Position numbers and translations under genes: made by a program
The notes under the pieces: generated by a model
What the model saw: only the letters and a program-made list of their open reading frames with translations
What the model was told of the DNA's origin: nothing
Databases searched by the model: none
Origin: Suillus spraguei
Lineage: Eukaryota; Basidiomycota; Agaricomycetes; Boletales; Suillaceae
Direction: 5' to 3'
Assembly: GCA_016800925.1 (NCBI GenBank)
Contig: JABCPU010000127.1
Location: forward strand, 1-64,000
Length of the DNA stretch: 64,000 nt
Shown here: positions 60,778-64,000 of the stretch, in pieces
Layout: each line of letters opens with the position of its first letter
Position numbering within the stretch: the stretch's first letter is position 1

Positions 60778-61252
60778 TGTTACGAACTGGGGTGGCGTCA
60801 CCAGCAACAGTGAAAAGACACAGATGGTCTGCTGGGAAGTTCTTACAATGCCCAAAGGAGGACAAGGTGAAAGTACAAGGAACGCGTTCCGAGTATGATC
60901 AAGGGTTCGGCCTCAAAGATAAGTCTAAGAGGTTCTGCAAGAATAGAGACTAAGGCTAAGGAGTGCTTAGACTTAGAGACGATTCAAGACGACTTAGGTT
61001 GGAGACCTAAGTGAAGGAGATTCCAGGTAAAACCCAGTAAGATTAAAGTAAAGAATCTACTACAAGTACACCGTGCTTAAATAGGCCAATATGTGCGCAC
61101 GGACGAAGAGGGACGTGGGAAAGTAAGTGCGTATCCAAATAAGGAAGGCAACTATAGTACAGATGCGTTGAGCATATGAGTCAGAGTCACGTGACATGAT
61201 ATACAAGTAAGAAGATAAAGGAGAATGAATAGGGGCACATACAATTGTAACA
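60778..61252 (+). mobile_element. solo LTR 1, 475 bp, target duplication CTGAA
   Basis: Begins TGTTACGAACTGGGGTGG and ends AATTGTAACA. The 5 bp before (60773-60777) and after (61253-61257) are both CTGAA. Removing the LTR and one CTGAA restores the host frame IAELISLLTQ. Compared with LTR2 and LTR3 it lacks about 140 bp internally. No retroelement coding sequence remains. Confidence 0.95.
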
Positions 61253-61926
61253 CTGAACTCATATCCCTGCTCACTCAAGCTCTTCGCAATCCTGATCTGC
61301 CCGTGACTCACATTCTAGTCACAAGTCGCTCAGAAGGCCAAATTTGTGAAGTCATGCACAATGAACATGTGCACCCGCTAGTGGGCGAGATACCAGTGAA
61401 TATTTCTGGCCAGGGCATTGCTACCACTATCTCACTAGATGGCGCAGATGTCGACAAAGATATCTATTATTTCTTGGAGGATTCCTTCAAAAAACTGCAA
61501 TTTTGCCACACCACTTTCCTACAGCCAACGAAGGTTCAACTTGAATGGCTAGCCAACTGAGCAGGTAGACATTTCATCGTGGCAACTACGATGATGAAGT
61601 TCATTGATGATCGAGGCAATGATCCCTGCAACCGGCTTGAACTGATGCTTGACCTGATGAGTCAACTGCTTCCAGGAACGGAGGTGTACAAGTTATATGA
61701 CCTCATCCTCTCCACATGCGCTGACCCGACGTTGGCATACATGCACTTGTCCATTGTTGCTGTCCTTGCAGATCCTCTGCCGATCTCACAAATATTGGAA
61801 CTTCTTGGCCCTGGTCAGGGCAGGGACGTAGAGAAGGTGCTGATGCAGCTACGGTCTGTATTGGATCTTCCTACAGACAGCAGTCTTCCCGTGAATATCT
61901 ATAACTCATCCATTCATGACTATATC

Positions 61927-62538
61927 TGTTACGAACTGGGATGGCGTCACCAGTGACAGTGAAAAGACACTGACAGTCTGCTGGGAAGTTCTACAATGTC
62001 CAGAAGAGGACAAGGTGAAAGTACAAGAAACGCGTTCTGAGTACTATCAAGGGTTCGGCCTCAAAGACAAGTCTAAGAGGTTCTACGAGAATAGAGACTA
62101 AGGCTAAAGAGTGCTTAGACTTAGAGACGATTCAAGACGACTTAGGTTGGAGACCTAAGCGAAGGATATTCCAGGTAAAACCCAGTAAGATTAAAGTAGG
62201 GAATCTACTACAAGTACACTGTGCTTATATAGGTATATATGCGTGCACAGACCAGGTAACCATGAGAATATAACTGCGTATCCTAAGGAAGGCATGTATC
62301 ATACAAGCGTGTTGAGATGCATGAGTCAGAGATAAGGGCATGGGTTTAGTGTACGCGTATGCTAAACCGGTTGAGTCCGAGAACGGAGTCATGGGAAGTC
62401 ATGACATCACATGATATGACATACTAGTTGAGTCATATGATGTCTGATGGAAGTGGAAGTGTCCGAGCGATAAGCTCTGTATCACGTGATATACAAAAGT
62501 AGAAAGGAAAATGAATAGGGGCATGTACAACTGTAACA
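61927..62538 (+). mobile_element. solo LTR 2, 612 bp, target duplication ATATC
   Basis: Begins TGTTACGAACTGGGATGG and ends ACTGTAACA. ATATC flanks both sides (61922-61926 and 62539-62543). It is inserted right after SSIHDYI of the NACHT gene. Confidence 0.95.
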
Positions 62539-62906
62539 ATATCTCCCACTGTTCAAACTGTTACCTCCACCAAGTACAACACATCACATCACCCCACTCC
62601 CTACTTGCATTTTCTTCTCTCTACTTGATAGTATGTGAGATTCCAGCTAGCACGGCCCTCCTGGATGCGCTCTCAGAAATAAAGAAGCATAGCCAGGTTA
62701 TGCAACCCAATGATCTTCAGAATTTAAAAGATACATTTTCCTGCATGGACTGTTTACCAGAGCCAATGCAAGTGCTTATGACTTTGTTATGGCTTTGGGG
62801 GAATTACTGTTCAGAGTTACATTCTTGGTCAGATACCAACAAGGGGCAGACTTGGTCGTGTGATTCCAAAGTGGGTGGTTGGTTGCTGACCCAGGGGAGG
62901 GTAGAC

Positions 62907-63531
62907 TGTTATGAACTGGGGTGGCGTCACCAGCGACAGTGAAAAGACACGGACGGTCTGCTGGGAAGTTCTACAATGTCCAGAAGAGGACAAGGTGAAA
63001 GTACAAGGAACATGTTCCAATTACTATCAAGGGTTCGGCCTTAAAGACAAATCTAAAAGGTTCTACGAGAATAGAGACTAAGGCTAAGGAGTGCTTAGAC
63101 TTAGAGACAATTCAAGATGACTAAAGATTGGAGATCTTTAGTGAAGAGGAATCCAGGTAAAACCCAGTAAGATTAAAGTAAGGAATCTACTACAAGTACA
63201 CTGTGCTTATATAGGTACATATGTGCACACAGACCAGGTAACCATGGGAATGTAAGTGCGTATCCTAATGAGGAAGGCATATATCATACAAGCGTGTTGA
63301 AACGCATGAGTAAGAGATAAGAGCACACGTTTAGCATACACATATGCTAAACCGGCTGGATCTGAGAATGGAGTCGTGGAGAGTCATGACATCACATGAT
63401 ATGACGTATTGGTTGGGTCATGCAGTCATATGATGTCTGATGGAAGTGGAAGTGTCCGAGTGATAAGCTCCATATCACATGATATACAAGAATAGGAAGG
63501 AAAATGAATAGGGGCACGTACAACTGTAACA
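62907..63531 (+). mobile_element. solo LTR 3, 625 bp, target duplication TAGAC
   Basis: Begins TGTTATGAACTGGGGTGG (one change at base 6) and ends ACTGTAACA. TAGAC flanks both sides (62902-62906 and 63532-63536). It is inserted within the nonapeptide repeat part of the host gene. Confidence 0.95.
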
Positions 63532-63715
63532 TAGACTGGCTACTGACCTACCAGGGGAAAAGGTGGTTGGATACCGGGTATGGATGTGATTGGCTGAAGT
63601 CAAATGCCGGTCGAGATTAGCTCCAGACAGAGGCAGGGAAAGACTGGCAACAAACCAATGGGATTGATTGGTGGTTGGCGACCCAGGCCGGACGAGATTG
63701 GCTGCAGATAGAGGC

Positions 63716-64000
63716 TGTTACGAACTGGGGTGGCATCACCAGCGACAGTGAAAAGACACAGACGGTCTGCTGGGAAGTTCTACAATGTCCAAAAGAGGAC
63801 AAGGTGAAAGTACAAGGAACGCGTTCCGAGTACGATCAAGGGTCTGGCCTCAAGGATAAGTCCGAGAGGTTCTTTACGAGAATGGAGACTAAGGCTAAGG
63901 AGTGCTTAGACTTAGAAACAATTCAAGGACGACTTAGGTTGGAGACCTAAGCGAAGGAAGTTCCAGGTAAAACCCAGTAAGATTAAAGTAAAGAATCTGC
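63716..64000 (+). mobile_element. LTR 4, partial, runs off the window
   Basis: Begins TGTTACGAACTGGGGTGG after GAGGC (63711-63715, expected target duplication). 285 bp visible, same family and orientation as LTR1-3. Whether it is a solo LTR or the 5' end of a full element cannot be seen. Confidence 0.9.

Larger units (their letters stand above)
60157..64000 (+). pseudogene. STAND/NACHT (NLR-like) gene broken by four LTR insertions
   Basis: NLR-like ATPase, decayed. Starts ATG 60157 (MSEGTWEKLSQVAVKGAQHN), then GTRVALLNYIYRLLD, Walker A LHSTAGVGKSAVAF (60328-60369), GTFFFSRKHTKW, FFATLAYQLATNFPS, LFLRPLKDIKYRLREC and Walker B-like SFIINALDECTSE. LTR1 interrupts IAE|LISLLTQALRN, followed by HILVTSRSEG, IATTISLDGADVDKDIYYFL, AGRHFIVATTMMKFIDD, DPLPISQILELLGPGQGRDV, PVNIYNSSIHDYI. 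LTR2, LTR3 and LTR4 follow. Between LTR3 and LTR4 the frame reads WLLTYQGKRWLDTGYGCDWL and ATQAGRDWLQIEA, the same nonapeptide repeat as the minus-strand paralogue. Stops: TGA at 60424 and 61558 (both where Arg CGA is expected) and TAG at 63618 (Trp expected). The gene continues beyond the window. Confidence 0.9.

Noticed and set aside
60689..63950. Short frames such as YELGWRHQQ and QGTRSEYDQGSGLKDKSERF inside the LTRs
   Set aside because: They lie within LTRs bounded by target duplications and repeat with each copy; not genes.

Overview
The window reads as nuclear DNA of an Agaricomycete (mushroom-forming Basidiomycota). Genes are closely packed on both strands and cut by many 50-60 nt GT-AG introns, often with CTAAC/CTAAT-like branch sites. 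Exons can be as short as 10-18 nt. The families fit too: DUF6593, small Cys-rich proteins, F-box proteins, a kynurenine-formamidase-like cyclase, STAND/NACHT proteins with Trp-rich repeats, and Ty3-type solo LTRs. The NACHT repeat type makes me think of Boletales (Suillus-like); that is memory, not a search result.

0-22 kb is mostly core genome: a Rap1-type telomere protein (507-2704), PRP4 spliceosomal kinase (3018-5617), a cyclase-family hydrolase (5839-7711), shugoshin (10092-8096, minus), a disordered protein (12337-10414, minus), a small basic protein (14514-13918, minus), a six-exon Cys-rich protein (15445-16014), mitochondrial Fe-S assembly factor Isa2 (18870-18144, minus) and a 21-exon vacuolar-amino-acid-type MFS transporter (19240-22067). 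The intron-rich small genes were rebuilt exon by exon and their reading frames close exactly.

22-47 kb is accessory: DUF6593 proteins, a decayed NACHT gene on the minus strand with a 27-bp/9-residue repeat array (about 29-32 kb), two long direct repeats carrying a Cys-rich motif (26.5 and 32.1 kb), an F-box gene, a secreted Cys-rich mini-protein (38090-38293), a BAG-domain protein (40234-39041), a tandem array of five tRNA-Leu-like units (42.1-42.9 kb) and a tandem pair of paralogues of an unrecognised family (43.8-46.2 kb).

47-59 kb holds a 560-residue disordered protein, a C2-domain protein and two tandem DHA1-type MFS transporters. 60-64 kb is a second NACHT gene on the plus strand, broken by four insertions of one LTR family, all in the same orientation. 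Three have exact 5-bp target duplications; the fourth runs off the window.

Caution: at least eight otherwise conserved genes need a one-base correction, nearly always one base missing in a short mononucleotide run. I read these as probable consensus errors, not pseudogenes. The stops in the two NACHT genes are different: most look like true C-to-T or G-to-A substitutions.
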